Of a stretch of DNA of 64,000 bases, positions 52,612 to 62,096 are shown piece by piece. Origin of the DNA: Paenimyroides baculatum (GTDB lineage: Bacteria > Bacteroidota > Bacteroidia > Flavobacteriales > Flavobacteriaceae). The stretch lies in the NCBI RefSeq assembly GCF_008629655.1, contig NZ_VWSG01000004.1:1-64000 (forward strand), written 5' to 3'. The notes under the pieces are model-generated. The model was not told the DNA's origin. It did not search any database and worked only from the letters and a program-made list of their open reading frames with translations. Position 1 is the first letter of the stretch, and each line of letters opens with the position of its first letter. A program made the position numbers and the translations under genes.

Positions 52612-53670
52612 ATGAAAAAAATAATTATAACAGGAATAGTAGTAATTGCAGCTTTAGCAGGAATTATGTACGTTTTAAATAAAAATCAAGAAAAAAGCGC
52701 AGCCGAAACTGCAGTAGTGGCTCAAAAAAACACTGCAGTAGCAGTACGTGTAGAAACAGCAGATTTTAATGATGTAAGCGGTGAATATATTGCAAACGGT
52801 GTTTTTGTTCCAAAGCAAGAGGTTAAGATTTCTGCTGAAACTCCAGGAATTGTTTCTCGAGTAATGGTTAAAGAAGGATCTTACGTTAGTGCAGGTCAAA
52901 CGTTGGCAGTTATTAAAGCAGACAAGCAAAATGTAGGTGTTAGCAATGCGCAAGCAGTTTATAACAATGCAAAAGCTGAAGTTGCCCGTTTTGAAAGTGC
53001 TTACGCAACAGGCGGTGTTACAAAACAACAGTTAGATCAAATGAAACTGCAATTGGTTAACGCTAAAAACAACTTACAAAGTGCGCAACTTACAGCTGGC
53101 GATGTTAACATTAAAGCATCGTTTTCTGGTATCGTAAATAAAAAGAGTGTTGAACCGGGAGCATACGCAAATCCAGGAACCGAATTATTCGAAATCGTAA
53201 ATGTATCAACCTTAAAATTAAAGGTAAATGTTGACGAGAAAAATGTTGGTTCTTTAAAAATGGGTCATTCTATTAAAGTACAGTCACCGGTTGTTGCAGA
53301 TAAAGAATTTACAGGTAAAGTTTCATTTATTGCTCCTAAAGCCGATGCAAGTTTAAACTTCCCAGTTGAATTAGAAATTCAAAATAATTCTGCAAACGAT
53401 TTAAAAGCAGGTATGTACGGTAACGCTTATTTTGGAAACAGCCAAATGGCAAACGTATTAACCATTCCGCGTACAGCGTTTGTTGGAAGTGTTAGCAGCA
53501 GCCAGGTTTTTGTTTATAAAAACGGTAAAGCGGTGTTAACTAAAGTTGTTGCAGGTAGAACTTTTGGCGATATGATCGAAGTAATTTCAGGAATCGAAAA
53601 AGGTGCACAGGTAATCACTTCTGGTCAAATAAATTTAGCTAACGGAACAGCCGTTGAAATCATTAAATAA
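52612..53670 (+). CDS. RND efflux periplasmic adaptor (HlyD/AcrA family)
   Basis: 352 aa from the ATG at 52612 (MKKIIITGIVVIAALAGIMYVL, a membrane anchor); a TTG 12 bases earlier is rejected. A lipoyl-like hybrid domain (VKISAETPGIVSRVMVKEGSYVSAGQTLAVI), a coiled-coil hairpin of about 45 residues, and beta-barrel KVNVDEKNVGSLKMGHSIKV follow. No lipobox is seen. It bridges the RND permease and the TolC-like channel. Confidence 0.93.
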   Translation: MKKIIITGIVVIAALAGIMYVLNKNQEKSAAETAVVAQKNTAVAVRVETADFNDVSGEYIANGVFVPKQEVKISAETPGIVSRVMVKEGSYVSAGQTLAVIKADKQNVGVSNAQAVYNNAKAEVARFESAYATGGVTKQQLDQMKLQLVNAKNNLQSAQLTAGDVNIKASFSGIVNKKSVEPGAYANPGTELFEIVNVSTLKLKVNVDEKNVGSLKMGHSIKVQSPVVADKEFTGKVSFIAPKADASLNFPVELEIQNNSANDLKAGMYGNAYFGNSQMANVLTIPRTAFVGSVSSSQVFVYKNGKAVLTKVVAGRTFGDMIEVISGIEKGAQVITSGQINLANGTAVEIIK

Positions 53671-53686
53671 TTAAGGATACCTATCA

Positions 53687-56600
53687 ATGAAAATATCTGA
53701 AATATCAATAAAAAGACCCAGTATCATCATCGTAGTATTTTTGATGCTGATACTTGGGGGTATTGCTTCGTACTTTAGTATGGGGTACGAATTAATCCCA
53801 AAATTCGACGTAAACGTAATTACGGTTCAAACAATATATCCGGGAGCTGCTCCGTCTGAAGTAGAAACTTCGGTTACCAAGGTAATTGAAGATGCGGTTT
53901 CTTCTTTGGAAAACGTTAAAAAGATCGAATCAAAATCTATGGAAAGTGTATCGGTTGTAATGATCACACTTAACACGGGTGCCGATGTCAACTTTTTGCT
54001 TACCGATGCCCAACGAAAGATTAATGCGGTAATAAACGATTTACCCGACGATGCCGAAACGCCGTCTTTAAGTAAATTCTCTTTAGATGACGTTGCCATT
54101 ATGAACCTTTCGGTAACATCAAACCTTACAGAAAAAGAACTTTATAATTTGTTAGACCAAAAAATACAGCCGGTTTTTGCGCGTATTAACGGTGTAGCTA
54201 AAGTTGATTTGGTTGGTGGTGAAGAACGTGAAATTCAAGTAAGTGTAAAACCTGAAAAATTAGCAGGTTACGGACTAACAATCAGTCAAATTCAACAGAT
54301 TTTGGCTTCATCAAACATGGATTTCCCAACCGGAAACATTAAAACACAAAGCAATCAAACAACCATTCGTTTATCTGGTAAATTTGCTTCGTTAGATCAA
54401 ATGCGTAACCTGCCAATTACAACACCAACAGGTACATCAATTCGTTTAAGCGATATCGCCGATGTACAAGACGGTATTAAAGAGGTAGAAAAGATTGCAC
54501 GTATCGATCAGAAAAACACCATCTTAATGCAGGTGTTCAAACAGTCTGATGCAAATGCGGTGGAAGTTTCAGAAGCCGTAAAAAACACCATTGCAACAAT
54601 TCAGGAAGATTATAAGCAACAAAACATACAAGTAGGTGTAGCATCGGATTCTACCGATTATACCATTAGTGCTGCAGACCACGTAATGTTAGATTTAGTT
54701 ATTGCTGTAGTCTTGGTAGCATTTATCATGTTGTTCTTTTTACACAGTTTGCGCGATGCTGCCATTGCAACCATTGCCATTCCCTTATCGTTAGTAGCAA
54801 CCTTTATTGGTTTAAATTTATTAGGCTACACGCTAAACTTAATGACATTGTTAGGTTTATCGCTTGTAGTAGGTATTCTGGTGGATGATGCTATTGTGGT
54901 TATCGAGAATATTCACCGCCACATGGAAATGGGCAAAAACAAAGTACGTGCTGCGTTTGATGGTGCTAAAGAAATTGGTTTTACCGTAACAGCAATTACC
55001 TTGGTAATCGTGGTGGTATTCTTACCAATTGCAATGTCAAGCGGTTTGGTTTCCGATATTTTACGTCAGTTCTGTGTTACGGTTGTAATTGCTACAATGT
55101 TGTCATTAATTGTTTCCTTTACAGTTGTTCCTTGGCTATATTCAAGGATTGGTAAAGTATCTCACATTAGTAAGCATTCTTTTTTCGGAAAGATTTTATA
55201 TGGATTTGAAGCAGGTTTATCTAAACTTACAAACGGAATTTCTGGAATTTTAGAATGGTCTTTAAAGAACCGTAAAAACAAAATCATTACGTTATTATTA
55301 ACATTGTTATTATTCTTTGCATCGATTGGTTTAGCAGTTGGTGGATATATTGGTGGAGGATTCTTCCCTACCAGTGATAAAGAAGAATTTTTAATTCAGT
55401 TTGAATTACCTAAAGATGCTTCTATTGAACAAACTAACTTGTTAACACAAAAAGCTGAAGCTTACTTATCGAAAAAACCTGAAATCGAAAAAATGATTAC
55501 TACGGTTGGTCAGGCTTCTGATGGTATGATGACGACTTCAGGAACAAAATACAAATCTGAAATTCAGATTTACCTAGAAGACGGTCACAAGCATAAAGAG
55601 TCAACTAAAGTATATTCTGCAAAATTAAAACGCGAAATGGAAGGCGTTTTAGTGGGTGCAAAAGTTAAAACGGTTGAAGTTGGTATTATGGGTGCAGAAC
55701 AAGCTCCTTTAATGTTAACCGTAATTGCATCAAGCCAGGAAGACGCTTTAGAATACGCTCGTAAAGCAGCCGATTTATTAGAGAAAATTCCAGGTTCTCG
55801 CGAGGTTCGTTTAACATCTGAAGACGGAAATCCTGAAGTTGTTGTAAAATTAGATCGTGATAAAATGAATGCTTTAGGTTTAAATGTTGCAACTGTGGGT
55901 ATGACCATGCAGACAGCATTTGCCGGAAATACAGACATGAAATACCGTGCGGAAGATACAGAATACGATATTAATTTACGTTACGACGAAATTGGTCGTG
56001 GTACTATTGACGATGTTAAAGCAGTGAAATTTATCAACAACAGTGGTCAGTCAATCATGTTAGAGCAGTTTGCAGATATTACTTACGGTTCTGGTCCATC
56101 GTTATTAGAACGTCGTGATAAATCGCCAGCGGTTTCTATTCAAGCACAGGTTGTGGGTAAATCAGAAGGAACCATTGCAACAGAATGGGAAGCAGAATTT
56201 ACTAAACTAAAATTAAAACCGGGTGTAACCTTTAAATGGGGTGGTAACAAAGAAAACCAAGACGAAGGTTTTGGTACATTAGGAATCGCTTTATTAGCAT
56301 CGATCTTGTTGGTTTACGCAGTAATGGTTGTTTTGTACGACAGTTTCTCTAAACCGTTCATCATTTTGTTCTCTATTCCATTATCGTTCATTGGTGCATT
56401 ATTATTCATGGCATTAACCAACCAAACATTAAACATTTTCACCATTTTGGGTATCATTATGTTAATTGGTCTGGTAGCCAAGAATGCCATCATGCTTGTG
56501 GACTTTGCCAACCATAAAAAAGAATTGGGTTACAGCACGTACGATGCCTTGGTAGCAGCCAACCACGCTCGTTTCCGTCCTATCTTAATGACAACAATTG

Positions 56601-56863
56601 CAATGGTTATTGGTATGTTACCTATTGCAATGGCACAAGGAGACGGATCTGATTTTAACCGTGGTTTGGCAATTGTAATTATTGGTGGTTTAATATCATC
56701 ATTATTCTTAACCTTAATTATTGTACCGGTTGTTTATGCTATTTTCGATGGAATTGGTCGCAGATTCAGAAAAGGTAAAAAAGCCGATTATTCAGAATTA
56801 ATGGTTGCCGATTACGAAGAAAACGAGAATTTCGTTGACGAATTCGGTGAAAAACAAAACTAA
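53687..56863 (+). CDS. RND efflux permease (AcrB/MexB-like)
   Basis: 1058 aa. Twelve transmembrane helices with two large periplasmic loops. IKRPSIIIVVFLMLILGGIASY opens the first helix. The helix-4 proton relay has DDAIVVIENIHRHMEMG with Asp pair, and GLVAKNAIMLVDFANHKKELG on helix 10. Belongs to the HAE1 group. The substrate is unknown; the gene ends with a short charged tail. Last gene of the operon. Confidence 0.95.
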   Translation: MKISEISIKRPSIIIVVFLMLILGGIASYFSMGYELIPKFDVNVITVQTIYPGAAPSEVETSVTKVIEDAVSSLENVKKIESKSMESVSVVMITLNTGADVNFLLTDAQRKINAVINDLPDDAETPSLSKFSLDDVAIMNLSVTSNLTEKELYNLLDQKIQPVFARINGVAKVDLVGGEEREIQVSVKPEKLAGYGLTISQIQQILASSNMDFPTGNIKTQSNQTTIRLSGKFASLDQMRNLPITTPTGTSIRLSDIADVQDGIKEVEKIARIDQKNTILMQVFKQSDANAVEVSEAVKNTIATIQEDYKQQNIQVGVASDSTDYTISAADHVMLDLVIAVVLVAFIMLFFLHSLRDAAIATIAIPLSLVATFIGLNLLGYTLNLMTLLGLSLVVGILVDDAIVVIENIHRHMEMGKNKVRAAFDGAKEIGFTVTAITLVIVVVFLPIAMSSGLVSDILRQFCVTVVIATMLSLIVSFTVVPWLYSRIGKVSHISKHSFFGKILYGFEAGLSKLTNGISGILEWSLKNRKNKIITLLLTLLLFFASIGLAVGGYIGGGFFPTSDKEEFLIQFELPKDASIEQTNLLTQKAEAYLSKKPEIEKMITTVGQASDGMMTTSGTKYKSEIQIYLEDGHKHKESTKVYSAKLKREMEGVLVGAKVKTVEVGIMGAEQAPLMLTVIASSQEDALEYARKAADLLEKIPGSREVRLTSEDGNPEVVVKLDRDKMNALGLNVATVGMTMQTAFAGNTDMKYRAEDTEYDINLRYDEIGRGTIDDVKAVKFINNSGQSIMLEQFADITYGSGPSLLERRDKSPAVSIQAQVVGKSEGTIATEWEAEFTKLKLKPGVTFKWGGNKENQDEGFGTLGIALLASILLVYAVMVVLYDSFSKPFIILFSIPLSFIGALLFMALTNQTLNIFTILGIIMLIGLVAKNAIMLVDFANHKKELGYSTYDALVAANHARFRPILMTTIAMVIGMLPIAMAQGDGSDFNRGLAIVIIGGLISSLFLTLIIVPVVYAIFDGIGRRFRKGKKADYSELMVADYEENENFVDEFGEKQN

Positions 56864-56881
56864 TTTTTTCATTATATTTTA

Positions 56882-56910
56882 AGAAACGACTTTCGGGTCG
56901 TTTTTTATTT
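56882..56910 (+). terminator. Terminator of the efflux operon
   Basis: AAACGAC (56884-56890) pairs with GTCGTTT (56897-56903), followed by a T-run. Confidence 0.75.
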
Positions 56911-56980
56911 ACCATATATTTAACAGCCCGTTTAAATTACATTTTCTAACTTTAGTATTATTAATTTAAATCATATTGCT

Positions 56981-57187
56981 ATGAACAGATTAGAATTAGA
57001 AGGAAAATGGAACAAAATCAAAGGATCCGTTAAACAAAAATACGGAGAATGGTTTGATGATGATCAGGCTTTTGCCGAAGGTAAATTTGATGAATACATT
57101 GGTAAGATTCAAGAAAAAACCGGCAGAACAAAAGAAGACATTGAACAGGAAATTAGAGATTGGCAAGACGAAGACAACCATCTTTAA
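56981..57187 (+). CDS. CsbD-family protein
   Basis: 68 aa. LEGKWNKIKGSVKQKYGEWFDDD with DEYIGKIQEKTGRTKED is the CsbD-like pattern of small, highly charged, probably helical stress proteins. Known members are induced by stress, but the molecular function is unknown. Terminator 57211-57244 follows. Confidence 0.9.
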   Translation: MNRLELEGKWNKIKGSVKQKYGEWFDDDQAFAEGKFDEYIGKIQEKTGRTKEDIEQEIRDWQDEDNHL

Positions 57188-57208
57188 TCGTTCATTAAAT
57201 ACTTAATT

Positions 57209-57244
57209 TTAAAAGAGATAACAAATTGTTATCTCTTTTTGTTT
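57209..57244 (+). terminator. Terminator of the CsbD gene
   Basis: AAAAGAGATAACAA (57211-57224) pairs with TTGTTATCTCTTTT (57226-57239), T-run after. It separates the CsbD gene from AIM24. Confidence 0.8.
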
Positions 57245-57297
57245 TTCAAATGATTTTTTTATTATTTTTAATACACAATCAATTAATAAAAAAGACT

Positions 57298-57990
57298 ATG
57301 AGCGAGTATACACTGGCTGCTTTTGTTGAAAAAACACGACAAAACGAAAGAGAACACGATTATTTTGAGTTAGAAAAACCTCAAATGTTAGAGATCAATT
57401 TGAACAACCAATTCGTTTGGACCAAAAACGGAAGTATGGTTGGATACGTTGGAAACATTAAATTCGAACGTGAAGGTATGCTTTCTGGTGGTTTAGGGAA
57501 TCTTATCAAGAAAACGCTTACAGGCGAAGGTGCAAAACTAATGAAAGCCAGCGGAACCGGTCGTTTGTATGTTGCCGATTCTGGTAAAAAAGTACAGATA
57601 TTAAAGCTAGAAGGCGAATCGATCTGTGTAAACGGAAACGATATTTTAGCACACGATCAAACCATTAAAAACGAAATCACAATGCTTAAAAGCATTGCTG
57701 GGATGATGTCTGGCGGATTGTTCCAGGTGCGTTTAACGGGAAATGGTCACGTAGCAATTTCTACACACGGCGATCCGTTAACTTTGTTGGTAAAACCGGG
57801 CGAACCTGTATTTACCGATCCTAATGCAACCGTTGCATGGTCTGGCAATTTAAAGCCCGAATTAAAAACCAATGTTTCGTTTAAAAGTTTATTAGGACGC
57901 GGCAGCGGCGAAGAATTCCAAATGATGTTTCAAGGCGATGGCTGGGTTTTAATTCAACCTTACGAAGAAGTATATTTTCAACAGAAATAA
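57298..57990 (+). CDS. AIM24-family protein
   Basis: 230 aa from the ATG at 57298 (MSEYTLAAFVEKTRQNER). An alternative upstream frame start lies in the preceding terminator. Beta-rich repeats typical of AIM24/TRAP-like domains: MLEINLNNQFVWTKNGSMVGYVGN, GEGAKLMKASGTGRLYVADSGKK, GNGHVAISTHGDPLTL. Bacterial members have no clear function. Confidence 0.83.
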   Translation: MSEYTLAAFVEKTRQNEREHDYFELEKPQMLEINLNNQFVWTKNGSMVGYVGNIKFEREGMLSGGLGNLIKKTLTGEGAKLMKASGTGRLYVADSGKKVQILKLEGESICVNGNDILAHDQTIKNEITMLKSIAGMMSGGLFQVRLTGNGHVAISTHGDPLTLLVKPGEPVFTDPNATVAWSGNLKPELKTNVSFKSLLGRGSGEEFQMMFQGDGWVLIQPYEEVYFQQK

Positions 57991-57997
57991 ATAAAAA

Positions 57998-58037
57998 CAA
58001 AAAACCAGCTTTTCAGCTGGTTTTTTTATGATATTAT
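57998..58037. repeat. Terminator-containing direct repeat, copy A
   Basis: Hairpin AAAACCAGCT (58001-58010) / AGCTGGTTTT (58015-58024) plus T-run, then ATGATATTAT. It repeats almost exactly at 58628-58668. Confidence 0.85.
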
Positions 58038-58040
58038 TTT

Positions 58041-58481
58041 TTATAAATTTTCAGGAAAATCAATATTTTTATCTTTTAATATCCATAAAACATCATTCTC
58101 AACCGATTTATAAAAAAAGAAATTTACGTCATAATGAAATTTTAAGGTATTATTTACTGCTTTTATTAACCTAACTTCATCATGATTTAAGCTTTCATTT
58201 GATAAAATAATTTTAAAAAATTGATAGTTACAAAATGACGCTTCTAATATATCTGCTACAACGCTATTATTATATTTATCTAATAAAATAAATTGTTCAT
58301 CTTTATCTAAATCAATATAATTACAATCGTCCTTGCTTAATAAATATTCATTATACGACGAATACATATAAGAAAAATACTTATTAAAAGAGTACTTCGA
58401 AAGCAATTCATAAAAGAAAGGTCTATTAAAAGTTCCTTTAATTGAAATAAGATTTTCGTTATATTTTATTATTTCTTCCAT
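58041..58481 (-). CDS. AT-rich orphan protein, unknown function
   Basis: 146 aa from the ATG at 58481 (MEEIIKYNENLISIK). An upstream TTG frame start at 58577 gives 178 aa but is less likely. Very Asn-, Tyr- and Phe-rich (FYELLSKYSFNKYFSYMYSS) with an acidic C-terminus; no signal peptide or motif. G+C of 58081-58500 is about 22% by count, against about 38-43% in parts of pruA. It lies between two copies of the same terminator. Possibly an immunity-like or mobile orphan; unproven. Confidence 0.72.
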   Translation of the reverse strand: MEEIIKYNENLISIKGTFNRPFFYELLSKYSFNKYFSYMYSSYNEYLLSKDDCNYIDLDKDEQFILLDKYNNSVVADILEASFCNYQFFKIILSNESLNHDEVRLIKAVNNTLKFHYDVNFFFYKSVENDVLWILKDKNIDFPENL

Positions 58482-58627
58482 TGATAAAAAGATTACTATG
58501 CATTCAATGCTAAATATATATTGTAAATAATTGTTTTCATTTAAAAAGTTAATACTATATTCATTAATAAAGTACAATTCTAAGAACTATTTAAACTGTA
58601 ATAGCAAAAGCTCGATTAAATCTTTAG

Positions 58628-58668
58628 CAAAAAACCAGCTTTTCAGCTGGTTTTTTATATGATATTAT
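58628..58668. repeat. Terminator-containing direct repeat, copy B
   Basis: Same hairpin as copy A (AAAACCAGCT 58631-58640 / AGCTGGTTTT 58645-58654). It includes the pruA stop codon (58665-58667) and one extra base after the T-run. It is the terminator for pruA. Confidence 0.85.
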
Positions 58669-60290
58669 CCTAAAAACGGATATCTGTAATCTGTATCTGG
58701 TACAAATGTTTCTTTAATAGTTCGTGGAGAAACCCAACGTAACAAGTTAATCATAGAACCTGCTTTGTCGTTAGTTCCCGATCCTCTTGCACCACCAAAT
58801 GGTTGTTGTCCTACAACTGCACCTGTCGGCTTATCGTTAATATAGAAGTTACCGGCTGCATTTTCCAACGCTTTTGTAGCTGTTTCAATTGCATAACGGC
58901 ATCCAGAGAAAATTGCTCCGGTTAACGCGTATTCAGATGTACTGTCAACCAATTTCAAGCTATCTTCCCATTTATCGTCTTCATAAATATAAACAGTTAA
59001 AACCGGACCAAACAATTCACGTTCCATTGTATCGTACATTGGATTTGTTGTTACAATAACCGTTGGCTCAATAAACCAGCCTTTAGATTTATCGTAACCA
59101 CCACCTACAATAACTTCTGCTTCGTTTGATGCTTTTGCAGCATCGATTGCTTTTGCTAATTTATCGAAAGATCCTTCTGAAATTACTGCCGACATAAAGT
59201 TGCTCATATCTTCTGGAGATCCCATTTTGAACGAGTTTAAATCTGTAATTACATAACCTTTAACTTTTTCCCATAAAGATACAGGAATATAAGCACGTGA
59301 AGCTGCAGAACATTTTTGTCCTTGGTATTCAAAAGCTCCACGAGATAAAGCCGTAGCCACTTCTTTTGCGTTCGATGATGGATGTGCCCAAACGAAATCT
59401 TTTCCGCCTGTTTCTCCAACAATACGTGGATATGTTTTGTATTTACTAATGTTGTTTCCTATTGTTTTCCAGAAATCGTTAAAAACGCCTGTTGATCCTG
59501 TAAAGTGAATTCCTGCAAAATCAGCCGATTCTAAAATAGTGTTGGTAATCATAGAAGAATCACCATAAATTACGTTGATAACGCCGTCTGGCAAACCTGC
59601 TTTTTTGAAGATTTCAACAATTACATTTGCCGAATAAATTTGCGTTGCAGCCGGTTTCCAAACCACAACATTCCCCATCATTGCTACACAAGAAGGTAAA
59701 TTACCAGCAATTGCCGTAAAGTTAAATGGTGTAATTGCGTAAACAAAACCTTCTAACGGGCGTTGCTCTACTCTATTCCAAATTCCTTTTGCCGAAATAG
59801 GCTGTTGCTTGTATATTTCGGTCATATACTGCACGTTGAAACGTAAGAAATCGATCAATTCACAAGCCGAATCAATTTCTGCCTGATGAACCGTTTTTCC
59901 TTGTGCAATCATTGTTGCAGCGTTTAATTTTGCACGGTAAGGACCTGCAATTAATTCAGCAGCCTTTAAAAAGATTGCTGCGCGGTGTTCCCATGCCATT
60001 TGCGACCATTTTACGCGTGCATCTAAAGCTGCGTTGATAGCATCTTGAATTAAATCTTGTGTTGCTGTATGGTATGTTCCTAAATGATGTTGGTGATCAA
60101 ACGGAGGAAAAAGATTTTTGGTAGATCCTGTTCTTACTTCTTTTCCACCAATGTATAATGGAATATCAACCGTTGATTGATACATTTCTTTAAATGCTTG
60201 CTGCACTTGTTCGCGCTCTGGAGTTCCCGGAGCATACGTTTTAACCGGCTCGTTTACAGCCACTGGAACGTTAAAAAATCCTGTTGACAT
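58665..60290 (-). CDS. pruA: L-glutamate gamma-semialdehyde dehydrogenase (P5C dehydrogenase)
   Basis: 541 aa. Aldehyde dehydrogenase fold: YAITPFNFTAIAGNLPS, GVINVIYGD, FTGSTGVFN, GETGGKDFVWAHPSS, catalytic Cys in GAFEYQGQKCSAASRAYIP and the C-terminal GAVVGQQPFGGARGSGTNDKAG. Oxidises glutamate semialdehyde to glutamate in proline catabolism. A separate proline dehydrogenase is expected elsewhere. apaG is 14 bases upstream. Confidence 0.95.
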   Translation of the reverse strand: MSTGFFNVPVAVNEPVKTYAPGTPEREQVQQAFKEMYQSTVDIPLYIGGKEVRTGSTKNLFPPFDHQHHLGTYHTATQDLIQDAINAALDARVKWSQMAWEHRAAIFLKAAELIAGPYRAKLNAATMIAQGKTVHQAEIDSACELIDFLRFNVQYMTEIYKQQPISAKGIWNRVEQRPLEGFVYAITPFNFTAIAGNLPSCVAMMGNVVVWKPAATQIYSANVIVEIFKKAGLPDGVINVIYGDSSMITNTILESADFAGIHFTGSTGVFNDFWKTIGNNISKYKTYPRIVGETGGKDFVWAHPSSNAKEVATALSRGAFEYQGQKCSAASRAYIPVSLWEKVKGYVITDLNSFKMGSPEDMSNFMSAVISEGSFDKLAKAIDAAKASNEAEVIVGGGYDKSKGWFIEPTVIVTTNPMYDTMERELFGPVLTVYIYEDDKWEDSLKLVDSTSEYALTGAIFSGCRYAIETATKALENAAGNFYINDKPTGAVVGQQPFGGARGSGTNDKAGSMINLLRWVSPRTIKETFVPDTDYRYPFLG

Positions 60291-60304
60291 TTGTTTTTAT
60301 TATT

Positions 60305-60691
60305 TTAGTTGAATATATACGGAACACTCATATTAAACAATGGTATTCTTACATGAAATATTTGCGATGTGCTAAAGTTAACAAAGGTAAAGTAGCCCTG
60401 CATACTGCCTATAAAGCCTTGAATATACGATCCTGATGTGTACTGAAACGTTTCGTTTGGATTTACAATTGGTTTTTGACCAATTACGCCGTCGCCCTCC
60501 ACCACTTCATCATTATTGAACGAATCTTTTATAAGCCAATACCTGCGTAAAAGCTGTACAACATCGTTACCTTGGTTTTCTATACTAATTTCGTAGTTAA
60601 AAAAGTTCACAAGATTATTTAAATGCAAACTTTGTTTAACATACTGCACTTTTACAATAATTTTTATTCCTCTTGTGATTTTTGAAACCAT
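60305..60691 (-). CDS. apaG: ApaG domain protein
   Basis: 128 aa, full length. IIVKVQYVKQSLHLNNLVNFFNYEISIENQG near the N-terminus, LLRRYWLIKD, GVIGQKPIVNPNETFQYTSGS and GSMQGYFTFVN are the ApaG/FBXO3 pattern. The fold is an immunoglobulin-like beta sandwich. In enteric bacteria linked to Ap4A and metal phenotypes; the biochemical role is unclear. Confidence 0.94.
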   Translation of the reverse strand: MVSKITRGIKIIVKVQYVKQSLHLNNLVNFFNYEISIENQGNDVVQLLRRYWLIKDSFNNDEVVEGDGVIGQKPIVNPNETFQYTSGSYIQGFIGSMQGYFTFVNFSTSQIFHVRIPLFNMSVPYIFN

Positions 60692-60725
60692 ATTTTAGAA
60701 TTTATTCAAAATTACAAATAAATTT

Positions 60726-61961
60726 TTAATTGGTAATAAGTTTACTGTCGGCTTTACCAAGACCAATAATTCTCTCATAACGATCTGAATCGTTCTTATA
60801 ATAAACCAATGCATTGTACTGGTTTTCTGTTTCAAAGTAATTTCCATCGGGATTCAACTCATCTAAAACTGTACCATCAGCCTTTGCAATAATGTATTTG
60901 TAATTTGTAAATCCTTGTTTTAAAAGCAATGCGGTAGTGTAGGTTTGTGTAGCTTCATCGAACTTTACTTCGTAATCGCTGTTCAACTGATAATTATTGA
61001 ACATACCCACAATGTATAATTTTTGTGATGATGGTAATTTATCTAAATGATAATTAAAGTAAACCCAGGCATAATCGGCTTCGGTATTATGATTTTCACG
61101 CAAGACATTCCGGGTTTTAAATCCACCATTTATATCCTGATAAAAAGTATAAAAGTTACTTTCTTTTAGCGGATATTTCTCTCTTAAAGTAATTTCGAAC
61201 AAATCACTGCGAGTAATTTTCTCTACATTATTATTTACCTGCTTAATGTCGCTATTGTCAAAAAACAAAAATTCATTTCCTCCCCAAAAGTTTGTTTCTT
61301 CATCGTACTGATATTGAAACTGATTACCAATTACATATTGAGGATTTAAACCAGTAAGCGCATTGTACCATTGTCCGTTTTGCAACAGCACCACATTTAC
61401 ATTCTTTTTAGGATTTTGAAGTACGGTAGTTCCAAAATCGATCGTCATATAAACATTTTGCTTTGCAGCAGCTACTTTTAAGTTTCGAGTTTTTTTAATT
61501 TCCATAGAAACCGATGCCAAATCTTCGTACAAAACAAACCGACGTTCTATAACTTTTTCGTTTGCATTATTATAAATCTCCAGCTTATAATTTCCCGAAA
61601 TCATAAATTTAGTATCGCGGTTTGGTAACGAAAGTTTATAATGAACAAAAGCCTGCAAGGTATTGAACGATGTTTCAAAAGTAGTTATACGTAAATTCTG
61701 CATTCCGCTTAAATATTCGGTTACTTTCAAATCCGATTGTTTCCAATCACGTGTACAATGCACAATTTTATAGTAATAATCCGTTTCGCTACCCATTAAA
61801 TCATCAAACGAAAATCGGAAAGTTTCATTCAAACGAAAAATCGGAATAAGCGATTCATTGCCCTGATTGAAAGAAACCGACTTGATATAATAAGGATCAC
61901 CAGCAGCAAACGCAGGAATTATTGATACATATAATAGAATGAGAAGTACAATTTTTTTCAT
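60726..61961 (-). CDS. Type IX secretion plug protein (DUF5103)
   Basis: 411 aa from the ATG at 61961 (MKKIVLLILLYVSIIPAFA signal peptide); an in-frame upstream start at 62000 would precede it by 13 residues and is rejected. Beta-rich with the DUF5103 pattern: PYYIKSVSFNQGNESLIPIF, YYYKIVHCTRDWKQSDLKVTEYL (containing HCTRDW), YVIGNQFQYQYDEETNFWGGNEF, FYTFYQDINGGF. Such proteins plug the lateral opening of the SprA translocon. With PorT and GldA it supports a type IX system in this organism. Confidence 0.87.
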   Translation of the reverse strand: MKKIVLLILLYVSIIPAFAAGDPYYIKSVSFNQGNESLIPIFRLNETFRFSFDDLMGSETDYYYKIVHCTRDWKQSDLKVTEYLSGMQNLRITTFETSFNTLQAFVHYKLSLPNRDTKFMISGNYKLEIYNNANEKVIERRFVLYEDLASVSMEIKKTRNLKVAAAKQNVYMTIDFGTTVLQNPKKNVNVVLLQNGQWYNALTGLNPQYVIGNQFQYQYDEETNFWGGNEFLFFDNSDIKQVNNNVEKITRSDLFEITLREKYPLKESNFYTFYQDINGGFKTRNVLRENHNTEADYAWVYFNYHLDKLPSSQKLYIVGMFNNYQLNSDYEVKFDEATQTYTTALLLKQGFTNYKYIIAKADGTVLDELNPDGNYFETENQYNALVYYKNDSDRYERIIGLGKADSKLITN

Positions 61962-62096
61962 AGCTGATAAAATTCGGATTCTTGTAAAGATACTAATCAT
62001 TTATAAAACGTTCAATTTTAAAAGTTTTTTTTCGATTTTTAAAAATCACTCGATAAAAATGTTTTATTTTGCAATTAATTTAAATAAATATTTATT

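Noticed and set aside
57226..57297. 24-codon N-terminal extension of AIM24
   Set aside because: It lies inside the CsbD terminator hairpin; the ATG at 57298 gives the expected N-terminus.
58482..58577. N-terminal extension of the AT-rich orphan with TTG start
   Set aside because: Needs a TTG initiator and adds a low-complexity stretch; ATG at 58481 is simpler, although it is not excluded.
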